Assembly: GCA_017433405.1 (NCBI GenBank) | Contig: JAFRHH010000041.1 | Location: 1-53,143 of the forward strand | Direction: 5' to 3' | From: Clostridia bacterium | GTDB lineage: Bacteria; Bacillota; Clostridia; Christensenellales; Aristaeellaceae | Length of the DNA stretch: 53,143 bases | Part shown: piece after piece, positions 25,001 through 32,155 of the stretch | Position numbering within the stretch: position 1 is the first letter of the stretch | Layout: every line of letters begins with the position of its first letter | Notes under the pieces: generated by a model | What the model saw: only the letters and a program-made list of their open reading frames with translations | Told to the model about the DNA's origin: nothing | Database searches by the model: none | Translations under genes and position numbers: made by a program

Positions 25001-25426
25001 TTCCGCATGCATGACAAGGTTCATATGAAGGGTTTCCGCTTCAGAAAGATGCTTCGGAGCGAGCAGTGGATCCGGGCCGGGGAGGCGGACGAGATCTACG
25101 GCGATCAGTTTGAGCGGGCGGAAGGCGCCGTCCGCGGCATCGGCAACAACGTGACCCTGGTCTTCCGGGAGATCGAGTTTCAGCAGGAGGAAGAGCGGCG
25201 GCTGATCATCGAGGGTACGACGCCCCTGGACCACAATACCATTCACATCCGGGTGACCCAAGAAGGGGGCGGGGTCGAAACCCAGCTGGCGGAATTCCGT
25301 GGGAAGGAGCGGAGCCGGCAGGTCTTCCCGATTCATGTTCCCGCCGGAAAAACCGAGATTTCCTTTGTCTTCCTGCCGGGGAGCCAGTTTGATTTTGAAG
25401 GATTCGGCTTTGAAAAAAAGAATTAA
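22058..25426 (+). CDS. Glycoside hydrolase family 2 (beta-galactosidase-like), cytoplasmic, long form
   Basis: The 1122 residues carry the GH2 domains in order: jelly-roll sugar-binding (1-160; VDLPHDWLIGG, SRWYSGSGIFRDVHLE), immunoglobulin-like (about 165-250) and the TIM barrel (FINGNHLKLKGVCLHHDLGA, ANALRTSHNPPAEELLDLCD). The acid/base is Glu365 in ILWSIGNEIYD and the likely nucleophile is Glu444 in VIYGSETAS. A DUF4982-like domain follows (about 560-640), an Ig-like segment, and about 250 further residues including a carbohydrate-binding-like C-terminus. There is no signal peptide, so it acts on imported oligosaccharides. The substrate (beta-galactoside or another beta-glycoside) cannot be fixed from the sequence. 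No transporter is adjacent. Confidence 0.88.
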   Translation: MRLLLNDQWEFAKLPFGSSSEEAEKAVWRRVDLPHDWLIGGKDLYETADGWYRRKITASPEDGRIYQLHFDGVYMDCDVLLNGKVVASHAYGYTDFRAPLTEGLRPGENLIQVHIRHQSPNSRWYSGSGIFRDVHLEVLPKNHVTPDSFILWEKDGAEGREVVLEAECAGDDGIGMEVCLFAPDGKAAARGKAVSENHRVRACLTVPGAEKWQPDHPALYRMVWRYGEDGGEKRIGFRDLRFDPDQGFFINGNHLKLKGVCLHHDLGALGAAFHPKAARRQLQLMKDMGANALRTSHNPPAEELLDLCDEMGILVVDEAFDMWERSKTPYDYARFFDRDEEKDVAAWVRRDRCHASVILWSIGNEIYDMHADIRGTEVTRMLTEQVRAHDPAHHAEITFGCNYMPWEGGQRCAEIVKIPGYNYGEKYYEAHHEKHPDWVIYGSETASVLSSRGIYHFPMERSIMSEADLQCSALGNSNTSWGASDLKTMITEDLKCDFSMGQFIWSGIDYIGEPTPYHTRSCYFGQADTACFPKDSYYLFQSLWTTEPMIHIGVTWDWNPGQLIDVPVMTNCRRAELFLNGESLGVREVDSRSAGACQPVWRLPFEAGTLEAVGYDEAGRRRATASRVTPGNTARLKLTAEDAALKSDGYDLAFVVIQAVDREGNPVENARDQVRVTVRGGGRLIGTDNGDSTDPDSYKSGVRRLFGGKLLAIIASSGRKEDTLVRAESPGCPAASLVISSEEAELLPGISTEEAIEAPSGELTRRGVRKLVLEAEGERLLTPDHPECLIRFHLEPEGAECVGPEWQVTNALGIPAPFAHVEPVSESAVRVWAEGDGEYYLRGLYGNAADHPENISQLELRAEGFGTPAIDPYTFVSAGLHDLHSGEIGTGNEKGIAFSRDGESMAGFSRIDFGPVGSDELELPIFALNGEPYEIELFDGNPAEGGRLITILNYQKPSIWNVYQPERYRLPEILRGVHCLCFRMHDKVHMKGFRFRKMLRSEQWIRAGEADEIYGDQFERAEGAVRGIGNNVTLVFREIEFQQEEERRLIIEGTTPLDHNTIHIRVTQEGGGVETQLAEFRGKERSRQVFPIHVPAGKTEISFVFLPGSQFDFEGFGFEKKN

Positions 25427-25435
25427 AACAGGCTG

Positions 25436-25464
25436 TTGACAGGACAAATATAAGACGTTATAAT
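25436..25464 (+). promoter_or_regulatory. Consensus sigma-A promoter of glmM
   Basis: A perfect TTGACA (25436-25441), a 17-bp spacer and a perfect TATAAT (25459-25464) lie 59 bp upstream of the glmM ATG, so glmM and the two genes after it have an independent strong promoter. Confidence 0.9.
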
Positions 25465-25522
25465 ACAACTGTTTTTGACGTGCCTCAGGATGTAAAATCC
25501 AGAAGGAACAGGAGGAAAAACC

Positions 25523-26887
25523 ATGGGTAAATATTTCGGTACGGACGGTTTCCGCGGCAAGGCCGGGGTCAATCTGACGGCGGAGCACGCGTTTAAAATC
25601 GGCCGGTATCTCGGGTGGTACTACGCCGGGAAGCATCAGGGGGACAAGGCGAAGATCGTGATCGGTAAGGATACGAGGCGCTCTTCTTATATGTATGAAT
25701 CCGCGCTGGCGGCCGGTATTACCTCCTCCGGGTCGGATGCTTATCTGCTTCATGTGACGACGACCCCCTGCGTCAGCTATATTACCAGGACGGAGGGCTT
25801 CGACTGCGGCGTCATGATCAGCGCGAGCCACAATCCCTTCGGCGACAACGGGATCAAGCTGCTCAACGGCAAGGGCGAAAAGATGGAGGACGAGGTTCAG
25901 GACGAGATTGAGAAATACATCGACGATCCGGCGGCCCAGCTTCCCTACGCGGCCGGCGCGGACATCGGATGCACGGTGGACTTCTATACCGGACGGAACC
26001 GGTATATCGGCTATCTGACCAACCTGGCGACCAAGCCCTTTGACGATCACAAGGTGGCCCTGGACTGCTCCAACGGTTCCAGCTGGATGATCGGGCCGGC
26101 GGTGTTCAACGCCCTGGGGGCGAAGACCTATGTGATCAACAACCAACCCGACGGCGTCAACATCAATCTTGACTGCGGAAGCACGCATATCGGGGCACTT
26201 TGCGACTATGTCCGGGAGAACAAGCTGGACGTCGGCTTCGCCTTCGACGGAGACGCGGACCGCTGCCTGGCGGTGGACGAAAAGGGCCAGGAGGTCAACG
26301 GCGACAAGATCATGTATATCTGCGCCAAGTATCTCAAGAGCAAGGGTCAGCTGCCCAGCAACACGGTGGTTACGACCATCATGAGCAATTTCGGCCTCTA
26401 CAAGGCGCTGGACGCGGCCGGCATCAACTATGAGAAAACCGCGGTGGGCGACCGGTACGTCTATGAGAACATGAAGGCCTATTCCCATCTGATCGGCGGG
26501 GAGCAGAGCGGCCACATCATCTTCCGGAAGCACGCCCGCACCGGGGACGGGCTGATTACCGCCATCATGCTGATGGGCGTTATGATCGATACGCAGCTGC
26601 CCCTGAGCGTGCTGGCGGATGGATGCCATATGTATCCCCAGGTGCTGAAGAACGTCGTCGTCGACGACAAGGACGGCACCCTGGCGGAGCAGGAGGTCAT
26701 GGACGCGGTCAGCGCCTGCACGGAGGCGCTTGGGGACAGCGGCCGGGTGCTTCTGCGCAAGAGCGGGACGGAGCCGGTGCTCCGGGTCATGGCGGAGGCG
26801 GGCACCAAAGAGGAATGCGAAAAGAACGTGGACGCGATCATTCAGGCCATGAAGGACAGCGGACATCTGATCGAGGTGAAAAAATAA
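25523..26887 (+). CDS. glmM: Phosphoglucosamine mutase (phosphohexomutase family)
   Basis: The enzyme interconverts glucosamine-6-phosphate and glucosamine-1-phosphate for peptidoglycan precursors. The 454 residues have MGKYFGTDGFRGKAG at the N-terminus, the phosphoserine loop ISASHNPFGDNGIK, the metal loop AFDGDADRCLAV, the sugar loop GGEQSGHIIF and the phosphate-binding loop RKSGTEPVLRVM. These are GlmM-like, though phosphomannomutase activity cannot be excluded. Its stop overlaps the next start by one base (TAATG). AGGAGGAA precedes ATG 25523. Confidence 0.92.
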   Translation: MGKYFGTDGFRGKAGVNLTAEHAFKIGRYLGWYYAGKHQGDKAKIVIGKDTRRSSYMYESALAAGITSSGSDAYLLHVTTTPCVSYITRTEGFDCGVMISASHNPFGDNGIKLLNGKGEKMEDEVQDEIEKYIDDPAAQLPYAAGADIGCTVDFYTGRNRYIGYLTNLATKPFDDHKVALDCSNGSSWMIGPAVFNALGAKTYVINNQPDGVNINLDCGSTHIGALCDYVRENKLDVGFAFDGDADRCLAVDEKGQEVNGDKIMYICAKYLKSKGQLPSNTVVTTIMSNFGLYKALDAAGINYEKTAVGDRYVYENMKAYSHLIGGEQSGHIIFRKHARTGDGLITAIMLMGVMIDTQLPLSVLADGCHMYPQVLKNVVVDDKDGTLAEQEVMDAVSACTEALGDSGRVLLRKSGTEPVLRVMAEAGTKEECEKNVDAIIQAMKDSGHLIEVKK

Positions 26888-27546
26888 TGCTGAAGACAGT
26901 CGATTTGTTTGATCTGGAGCATACCCTGGCGGCGGAGCTGCTGAAGGGCTGCGAATATCCCTGGCAGGCGCTTCCCCTGATTAAGGAGACGATTCTGGCG
27001 ATCGGAAAGACGCTGCCCGCCGACGAATATGAGGAGGTCAGCGAAAACGTCTGGATCGCCAAAGACGCGAAGATCTATCCGAATAACTATATCGCCGGCC
27101 CCTGCATTATCGGCCATGAAACGGAGGTCCGGCCCGGCGCCTTTATCCGCGGCAGCGCCCTGGTGGGGGATCACTGCGTCGTCGGGAACAGCACGGAGCT
27201 GAAGAACGTGATTCTTTTTGACAACGTCCAGGTTCCCCACTACAATTATGTCGGGGACAGCATTCTCGGATACAGGAGTCATATGGGCGCGGGCAGCATT
27301 ACATCCAACGTTAAGAGCGACAAGCTGCCGGTGGTCATCCGCTGCGGTGAGGAGCGGGCCGAAACCGGGATGAAGAAAATCGGCGCCATGCTGGGGGATC
27401 GGGTGGAGATCGGCTGCAACAGTGTGCTGAACCCCGGTACCATCGTCGGTCGGGATTCCAATGTGTATCCGACCTCCTGCGTCCGGGGAACCATCCCGGA
27501 AAAATCCATCTGGAAATTCGGCGGAAAGGTTGTCAAAAAGAACTGA
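26887..27546 (+). CDS. Left-handed beta-helix protein, UDP-GlcNAc pyrophosphorylase/acetyltransferase-like
   Basis: The start ATG 26887 overlaps the glmM stop (TAATG), giving 219 residues beginning MLKTVDLFDLEHTLAAELL. The body has hexapeptide repeats of the LbH fold (CIIGHETEVRPGAFIRGSAL, VGDHCVVGNS) and the loop ILGYRSHMGAGSITSNVKSD, followed by IGCNSVLNPGTIVG, very like the acetyltransferase half of GlmU. The nucleotidyltransferase domain is absent. A known Clostridia family has this layout, often labelled UDP-N-acetylglucosamine pyrophosphorylase. Coupling to glmM suggests acetylation of glucosamine-1-phosphate or a related amino sugar (inference). A separate uridylyltransferase would be needed. 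Confidence 0.85.
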   Translation: MLKTVDLFDLEHTLAAELLKGCEYPWQALPLIKETILAIGKTLPADEYEEVSENVWIAKDAKIYPNNYIAGPCIIGHETEVRPGAFIRGSALVGDHCVVGNSTELKNVILFDNVQVPHYNYVGDSILGYRSHMGAGSITSNVKSDKLPVVIRCGEERAETGMKKIGAMLGDRVEIGCNSVLNPGTIVGRDSNVYPTSCVRGTIPEKSIWKFGGKVVKKN

Positions 27547-27554
27547 CGGATTTG

Positions 27555-27571
27555 CCGCGGGGCGGTTTTTT
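27555..27571 (+). terminator. Possible weak terminator after the LbH gene
   Basis: CCGC-GGG-GCGG (27555-27565) followed by six T (27566-27571) begins 8 bp after the stop. The stem is only 4 bp, so efficiency is doubtful. Confidence 0.35.
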
Positions 27572-27662
27572 ACGAAAGGATGGCGCCGGTCGGCGAATCA
27601 AGCCGCCCGATGAATGAATCGGCCAAAGCATCAAACAACCAATGAAAGGGGACCAGACGTTT

Positions 27663-28394
27663 ATGAAGGTTATTATTGCCAAAGATTATGAGGACGGAGC
27701 CCGCAAAGCGGCGGATATCATCGAGAAAATCGTTCGGGAGAAGCCGGACTGCACCCTGGGCCTGGCCACCGGATCCAGCCCCGTGGGGATGTATCAGGAG
27801 CTGGCCCGGCGCTGCCGGGAGGAGGGCCTCGATTTCAGCCGGGTTCACAGCGTAAACCTGGACGAGTATGTGGGCCTCGATGGCACCCACGATCAGAGCT
27901 ACCGCTATTTCATGGATACGAACCTGTTTAACCACATCAACATTGACAAGAAGAATACCTATGTGGCGAAGGGAACCGGAGACATTCAGAAGAACCTGAA
28001 GGAGTTCAACGAGATCCTCGACCACGCGGATGTGGATATTCAGGTGCTCGGCGTCGGGCCGGACGGCCACCTGGGGTTCAATGAACCCGGGGACACCCTC
28101 TGGGACGGAGCTCACGAGGAGACACTGGATGATTCCACCATCGAGGCGAACAAGCGTTTCTTCGCCAGCAAGGAGGATGTTCCCACCCACGCGGTTACCA
28201 TGGGGATGGGCAACATCATGCGGGCGAAGCGGCTGCTGATGATCATCAGCGGGAACAAGCAGGAAGCCGCCAGGCGCCTGCTGATGGAGGACAGGATTGA
28301 TCCCCGCTGCCCCTGCACCTTTATGCGGATGCACCGGGAAGCCTATGTCGTCATCGAGCGGAAGCTGGCGGACGAAATCGGATACAAAGGGTAA
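27663..28394 (+). CDS. nagB: Glucosamine-6-phosphate deaminase
   Basis: NagB converts glucosamine-6-phosphate to fructose-6-phosphate and ammonia. I chose ATG 27663 (243 residues) because AAAGGGGA at 27645-27652 is correctly spaced for it; the in-frame ATG at 27642 overlaps that site. Family motifs: CTLGLATGSSPVGMYQELAR, SVNLDEYVGL with the catalytic Asp, GVGPDGHLGFNEPG and a C-terminal MGMGNIMRAKRLLMIISG. With glmM and the LbH protein it brackets the glucosamine-6-phosphate node: cell-wall use on one side, catabolism on the other. Confidence 0.96.
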   Translation: MKVIIAKDYEDGARKAADIIEKIVREKPDCTLGLATGSSPVGMYQELARRCREEGLDFSRVHSVNLDEYVGLDGTHDQSYRYFMDTNLFNHINIDKKNTYVAKGTGDIQKNLKEFNEILDHADVDIQVLGVGPDGHLGFNEPGDTLWDGAHEETLDDSTIEANKRFFASKEDVPTHAVTMGMGNIMRAKRLLMIISGNKQEAARRLLMEDRIDPRCPCTFMRMHREAYVVIERKLADEIGYKG

Positions 28395-28408
28395 GGAATG
28401 ACAGACGC

Positions 28409-28436
28409 GGGGCCTCCGGAGCGATCCGGAGGCCCC
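28409..28436. terminator. Hairpin after nagB
   Basis: GGGGCCTCCGGA (28409-28420), a GCGA tetraloop (GNRA type) and TCCGGAGGCCCC (28425-28436) form a perfect 12-bp stem 15 bp after nagB and 27 bp before the next gene. There is no long U-tract, so it may act as a processing barrier or partial terminator. Confidence 0.65.
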
Positions 28437-28462
28437 TTCACGCAAAGAGGAGACATCGCCAT

Positions 28463-29269
28463 ATGATCGAAGCGAGAGAGGTTTTTCCGGGCGTTCACCA
28501 TCTGACCGACGCGATGGGCGTCAGCATGACGCTCCTGCAGGGAGCAGGGCGGGCGATGCTGTTCGATACGGGCTATGGCCTGGAAAACGTCAGGGAGCGG
28601 GTTCTGGAGCTGACGGACCGGGAGGTGGACGTGGTGTTGAGCCACGGCCATCATGATCATATTCTCGGGGCGAGATGGTTCGGCCGGACGTATCTTTCGG
28701 AAGAGGATCTGGAAGAATACCGGCTCAGAACCGGGAGGGCCCAGCGGGAAAAGGTCGCGGCCCAGGCCGCCGGGAAGGGGCTCACCGTTCCCGGGGATTT
28801 TCTGACCGCGGTCTGGCCGGAGCCTGTGGCGCTGAAGATGGGGGAGCGGATTTGTGGCTTCGAGAGCCTGTGCTCTGATCTGGGGGATCTGAAAATAACC
28901 CTTATGAAGGTTCCGGGGCATACGCCGGGGAGCCTGATCCTGTATATCGAAAAATGGGGGCTGATGCTGACGGCGGACAACTGGAATCCCTGTACCTGGC
29001 TGTGGTTTCCAAGCGCGATTCCCGCCCGGATCTGGCGGGAAAACATGAAGCGGGTCATGGCCGCGTTTCCAGTCCGGTGGGTGCTCTGCTCCCACGACGG
29101 GCGGCTTTTCAGCAGGGATACGGTTGACCGGTATCTCCAGGCCCTGACGGATGAAAAAATGAACCAGGCGGAACGGGTCCGCCTGGATGAGCGCATCGAT
29201 ACCCGCCAGGTCTGCCTGGAGAGGGAAGGGATGCGGTTTGTATTTGACTGGCGGAAATTCAGACGCTGA
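28463..29269 (+). CDS. MBL-fold metallo-hydrolase
   Basis: The 268 residues have the metallo-beta-lactamase fold: AMLFDTGYG, the metal motif LSHGHHDHILGA (HxHxDH), VPGHTPGSLILYIEK, LMLTADNW, and a final CSHDGRLFS with the C-terminal His. It resembles small hydrolases of thioesters or phosphodiesters; the substrate is unknown. GAGGAGA precedes ATG 28463. Its 3' end overlaps the 3' end of the convergent glnN by 11 bp, leaving no room for separate terminators. Confidence 0.88.
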   Translation: MIEAREVFPGVHHLTDAMGVSMTLLQGAGRAMLFDTGYGLENVRERVLELTDREVDVVLSHGHHDHILGARWFGRTYLSEEDLEEYRLRTGRAQREKVAAQAAGKGLTVPGDFLTAVWPEPVALKMGERICGFESLCSDLGDLKITLMKVPGHTPGSLILYIEKWGLMLTADNWNPCTWLWFPSAIPARIWRENMKRVMAAFPVRWVLCSHDGRLFSRDTVDRYLQALTDEKMNQAERVRLDERIDTRQVCLEREGMRFVFDWRKFRR

Positions 29270-31343
29270 ACAGCAGGCTGTCATAGGTCGGGAAGGGCCA
29301 GCAGGCCTTATCGGTCATCGTTTCCAGAGCGTCCGCCGCGGCTCTGACCTCCCGCATGGCCGGAAGGACCCGGTCGTGCATATAGGCGGCCAGCGGCAGG
29401 GGATCGCCGTCGGTCAGCTTCCCGTTGAGCACTTTTTCCAGCGTATCCGTCGCGCTGCTGAGGCCTTCGATCTTTCGGCACAGGTTCCCCAGGGCCGCAC
29501 TGCAGCCAGGCATCGGGAAGCCGGCCTCGCCCGCCTTCAGGAGGGAAGCGGACTGGTCTCCCGCGTACCGGATGACGGCGGGAAGAATCTGCCTGCGAAC
29601 CATCATCAGCATGGTCTCAGCTTCGATATTGATCATTTTCGCGTAGGAATCCAGGCCGATATCCCGGCGGGAGCGGAGCTCGGCGGCGGTCAGTACCCGG
29701 TGGGTTTTAAACAGGGCGATATTTTTTTCCGCCGTATAGCAGGGGAGGGCGTCCACGGTGGACTCCAGCCGGGTCAGCCCCCGGCGGGCCGCCTCCTGGA
29801 CCCATTCGTCCGCATAGTTGTTGCCGTTGAACAGGATCCGCCGGTGAGCCCGGATTTCCCGGACAATCAACTCGTGGAGGGCCTGGCGGAAATCATCAGC
29901 CTTCTCCAGCTCGTCGGCGAAAAGCCTCAGGCTTTCCGCCACGATGGTATTGAGGACGACGTTCGCGTCGGAAATGGAGGCGGCGGAGCCGAGAGAACGG
30001 AATTCAAACTTGTTTCCGGTAAAGGCAAAGGGGGACGTTCGGTTCCGGTCCGTCGTATCCTTCGGAATCTTGGGAAGCGCCTGAACCCCGATCGCCATAT
30101 CGGTTTTTTCCCTCCCGCTGTAGTCCTTTCCCGCTTCCAGGGAATCCAGGATTTCCGTCAGCTCATCCCCCAGGAAAATGCTGATAATCGCGGGAGGGGC
30201 TTCGCAGCCGCCGAGCCGGTGATCATTGCCGGCGGAGGCGACGGAAGCCCGGAGCAGATCCTGATAATCATCCACCGCCTTGATGACCGAGACCAGGAAC
30301 AGCAGGAACTGGGCGCTTTCATGGGGACTGTCCCCGGGGTTCAGCAGATTATAGCCCGTATCCGTGGACATGGACCAGTTGTTATGTTTGCCGCTGCCGT
30401 TGACCCCGGCAAAGGGCTTTTCATGAAGCAGGCAGACCAGATGATGCTTCCGGGCAACCTTTTTCATCATTTCCATTGTCAGCTGATTATGATCGCAGGC
30501 CACGTTGGCAATGGTGTAAATCGGCGCCATTTCGTGCTGGGCCGGGGCGGTTTCGTTATGCTCCGTCTTCGCCAGAACCCCCAGCTTCCACAGCTCCTCG
30601 TTCAGCTCCGCCATAAAGGCCTGCACCCGGGATGGGATCGTTCCGAAGAAATGATCCCCCAGCTCCTGGCCCTTGGGCGCCTTGGCGCCGAAGAGGGTAC
30701 GGCCGGTAAAGATCAGATCGCTGCGCTGATCGAACAGATCCTGATCCACCAGGAAATATTCCTGCTCCGGACCGACGGAGGGCATGACCCGAACCGCGTC
30801 CGTCCGCCCAAAGAGCCGCAGAATCCGGATGGCCTGGCGGCTCAGGGCTTCCATGGAGCGGAGCAGCGGCGTCTTCTTGTCCAGCGCCTCGCCACCGTAG
30901 GAGCAGTAGGCAGTCGGAATGCAGAGAATATGATCCTTAATAAAGGCGTAGGAGGTCGGATCCCAGGCCGTATAGCCCCAGGCCTCGAAGGTGGAGCGGA
31001 GGCCGCCGCTGGGCAGGGAGGAGGCGTCCGCTTCGCCGCGAACCAGCTCCTTCCCGCTGAATTCAGCGATCATTTTCCCCCCTGGGAGCGGGGAGATAAA
31101 GGCGTCGTGCTTTTCCGCCGTGACGGAATTCAGGGGCTGAAACCAGTGGGTATAATGGGTTGCGCCCTTTTCGAGGGCCCAGTCCTTCATTGCGTTGGCG
31201 ACGACGCTGGCCACCTGGGGATCCAGCAGGCTCCCGTTGCTGATGGTTGCGTGAAGGGCCCGGTAGGTCTCCTTCGGAAGACGCTGCCTCATGACCGCGT
31301 CATTAAATACGTTGATTCCGAAAATCTCCTCCGTCAGCGCCAT
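29259..31343 (-). CDS. glnN: Glutamine synthetase type III
   Basis: GlnN makes glutamine from glutamate and ammonia with ATP; type III forms a large dodecamer. The 694 residues are the right size and show the GSIII-specific N-terminal domain (HYTHWFQPLNSVTAEKHDAF), the catalytic VGPEQEYFLVD, AKTEHNETAPAQHEMAPIY, and HEKPFAGVNGSGKHNNWSMS (the NGSGKHNNWS loop is a GSIII signature). GAGGTGG precedes ATG 31343. It has its own promoter (31416-31445). NagB releases ammonia nearby, but a functional link is only speculation. Confidence 0.97.
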   Translation of the reverse strand: MALTEEIFGINVFNDAVMRQRLPKETYRALHATISNGSLLDPQVASVVANAMKDWALEKGATHYTHWFQPLNSVTAEKHDAFISPLPGGKMIAEFSGKELVRGEADASSLPSGGLRSTFEAWGYTAWDPTSYAFIKDHILCIPTAYCSYGGEALDKKTPLLRSMEALSRQAIRILRLFGRTDAVRVMPSVGPEQEYFLVDQDLFDQRSDLIFTGRTLFGAKAPKGQELGDHFFGTIPSRVQAFMAELNEELWKLGVLAKTEHNETAPAQHEMAPIYTIANVACDHNQLTMEMMKKVARKHHLVCLLHEKPFAGVNGSGKHNNWSMSTDTGYNLLNPGDSPHESAQFLLFLVSVIKAVDDYQDLLRASVASAGNDHRLGGCEAPPAIISIFLGDELTEILDSLEAGKDYSGREKTDMAIGVQALPKIPKDTTDRNRTSPFAFTGNKFEFRSLGSAASISDANVVLNTIVAESLRLFADELEKADDFRQALHELIVREIRAHRRILFNGNNYADEWVQEAARRGLTRLESTVDALPCYTAEKNIALFKTHRVLTAAELRSRRDIGLDSYAKMINIEAETMLMMVRRQILPAVIRYAGDQSASLLKAGEAGFPMPGCSAALGNLCRKIEGLSSATDTLEKVLNGKLTDGDPLPLAAYMHDRVLPAMREVRAAADALETMTDKACWPFPTYDSLLFSV

Positions 31344-31415
31344 CTTCAGCCACCTCGCCCGAAAAATTTTCCCTCCGCCTGCGCCCCGCGAACCGCGGAC
31401 AGAAGCGTCCCCGAC

Positions 31416-31445
31416 AGTTTATGAAAAAGACAGGTGTTTTGTCAA
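31416..31445 (-). promoter_or_regulatory. Promoter of glnN
   Basis: On the minus strand a perfect TTGACA (plus 31440-31445), an 18-bp spacer and TAAACT (plus 31416-31421) lie about 75 bp upstream of glnN. Confidence 0.75.
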
Positions 31446-31510
31446 GTAAGGAAGCGGGGAGCGGAGGCCGGAGCGCTTCCTCCGACCGATGGAACAGACT
31501 TCGGTTTGAT

Positions 31511-31539
31511 TTGTTTTTCGGCTTTTTTTATGGTATTCT
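31511..31539 (+). promoter_or_regulatory. Promoter of the yerC gene
   Basis: TTGTTT (31511-31516), a 17-bp spacer and TATTCT (31534-31539) with an upstream TGG extension lie about 95 bp before the gene. It is divergent from the glnN promoter. Confidence 0.5.
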
Positions 31540-31546
31540 ATAAAGT

Positions 31547-31573
31547 CGTGAACATGTATAGGAGACGTTCACG
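31547..31573 (+). promoter_or_regulatory. Inverted repeat in the yerC leader (possible operator)
   Basis: CGTGAAC (31547-31553) and GTTCACG (31567-31573) are perfect inverted arms 13 bp apart, starting 8 bp after the -10 box, at the expected transcription start. They could be an operator or a 5' leader hairpin. The same CGTGAAC/GTTCACG arms form the hairpin of the 99-bp element at 49015 and 52278. Confidence 0.5.
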
Positions 31574-31634
31574 GCTTATGGTTTTGTTTTCTGGACGCCT
31601 GAAGATGAAAGATCGAAACGGGGAAGTGATAACC

Positions 31635-32027
31635 GTGTTTAATCCGAAGGTTTATAATGCACAGACGGAGCGGCTGATGGAGGCCATCCTGGCCATCGGA
31701 AATAAAGAGGATGCCTATCGGTTCTTTGAGGATCTTTGTACGATTCCGGAGATCAAAAGCATCGCCCAGCGGCTCGAAGTGGCCTGGCTGCTTCGGAAGA
31801 AGGAAACCTATCAGCGGATCGCAGAGGAAACCGGCGCCTCCAGCGCGACCATTTCCCGTGTCAACCGGGCGCTCAGCTACGGGGCGGACGGATATAACCG
31901 GGTGCTTGACCGAATGGAAGAAAACAGGGAAACCGTTGGGGGAGACGAAGGGGCAGCCATTGGGGAAGCTGACGGCGCAAACATCGGAGAAAATGGCGGG
32001 GAAAGCGAGCCTTTTGAACAGATGTAA
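31635..32027 (+). CDS. YerC/YecD-type TrpR-related regulator
   Basis: The product of about 130 residues has the TrpR-like DNA-binding fold: LMEAILAIGNKEDAYRFFED, then LCTIPEIKSIAQRLEVAWLL, and the helix-turn-helix TYQRIAEETGASSATISRV with NRALSYGADGY, all typical of the YerC/YecD family. A Gly/Glu-rich tail of about 30 residues is extra. I prefer GTG 31635, 10 nt after GGGGA; an in-frame ATG at 31605 is the alternative. In B. subtilis yerC lies near pcrA-ligA, as here. Its targets are unknown; the palindrome in its own leader suggests autoregulation. Confidence 0.85.
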   Translation: MFNPKVYNAQTERLMEAILAIGNKEDAYRFFEDLCTIPEIKSIAQRLEVAWLLRKKETYQRIAEETGASSATISRVNRALSYGADGYNRVLDRMEENRETVGGDEGAAIGEADGANIGENGGESEPFEQM

Positions 32028-32037
32028 AAATGGCAGA

Positions 32038-32127
32038 GACAGATTTTGTCCGCGAATCGCGCAAGCGTGAGCGGTATCAAAATCGTCATCCGGCAGAATG
32101 ACAGACTTGAACTGCCCATCACAGAGG
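32038..32127 (+). repeat. Leader repeat upstream of pcrA (A-type plus B-type element)
   Basis: The first part (from 32038, GACAGATTTTGTCCGCGAAT, then a variable loop and CGTGAGCGGTA) is shared with 34824 upstream of ligA. The second part (32080-32127: AAATCGTCATCC, GCAGAATGACAGAC, TTGAACTG, then ATCACAGAGG) is the B-type leader found before several genes. In this copy the GAAC half is kept but the GTTC half is CATC. It ends 28 bp before the pcrA start. Confidence 0.75.
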
Positions 32128-32155
32128 CGAAAACGATCAGGAGGAAAAGGAAAAG

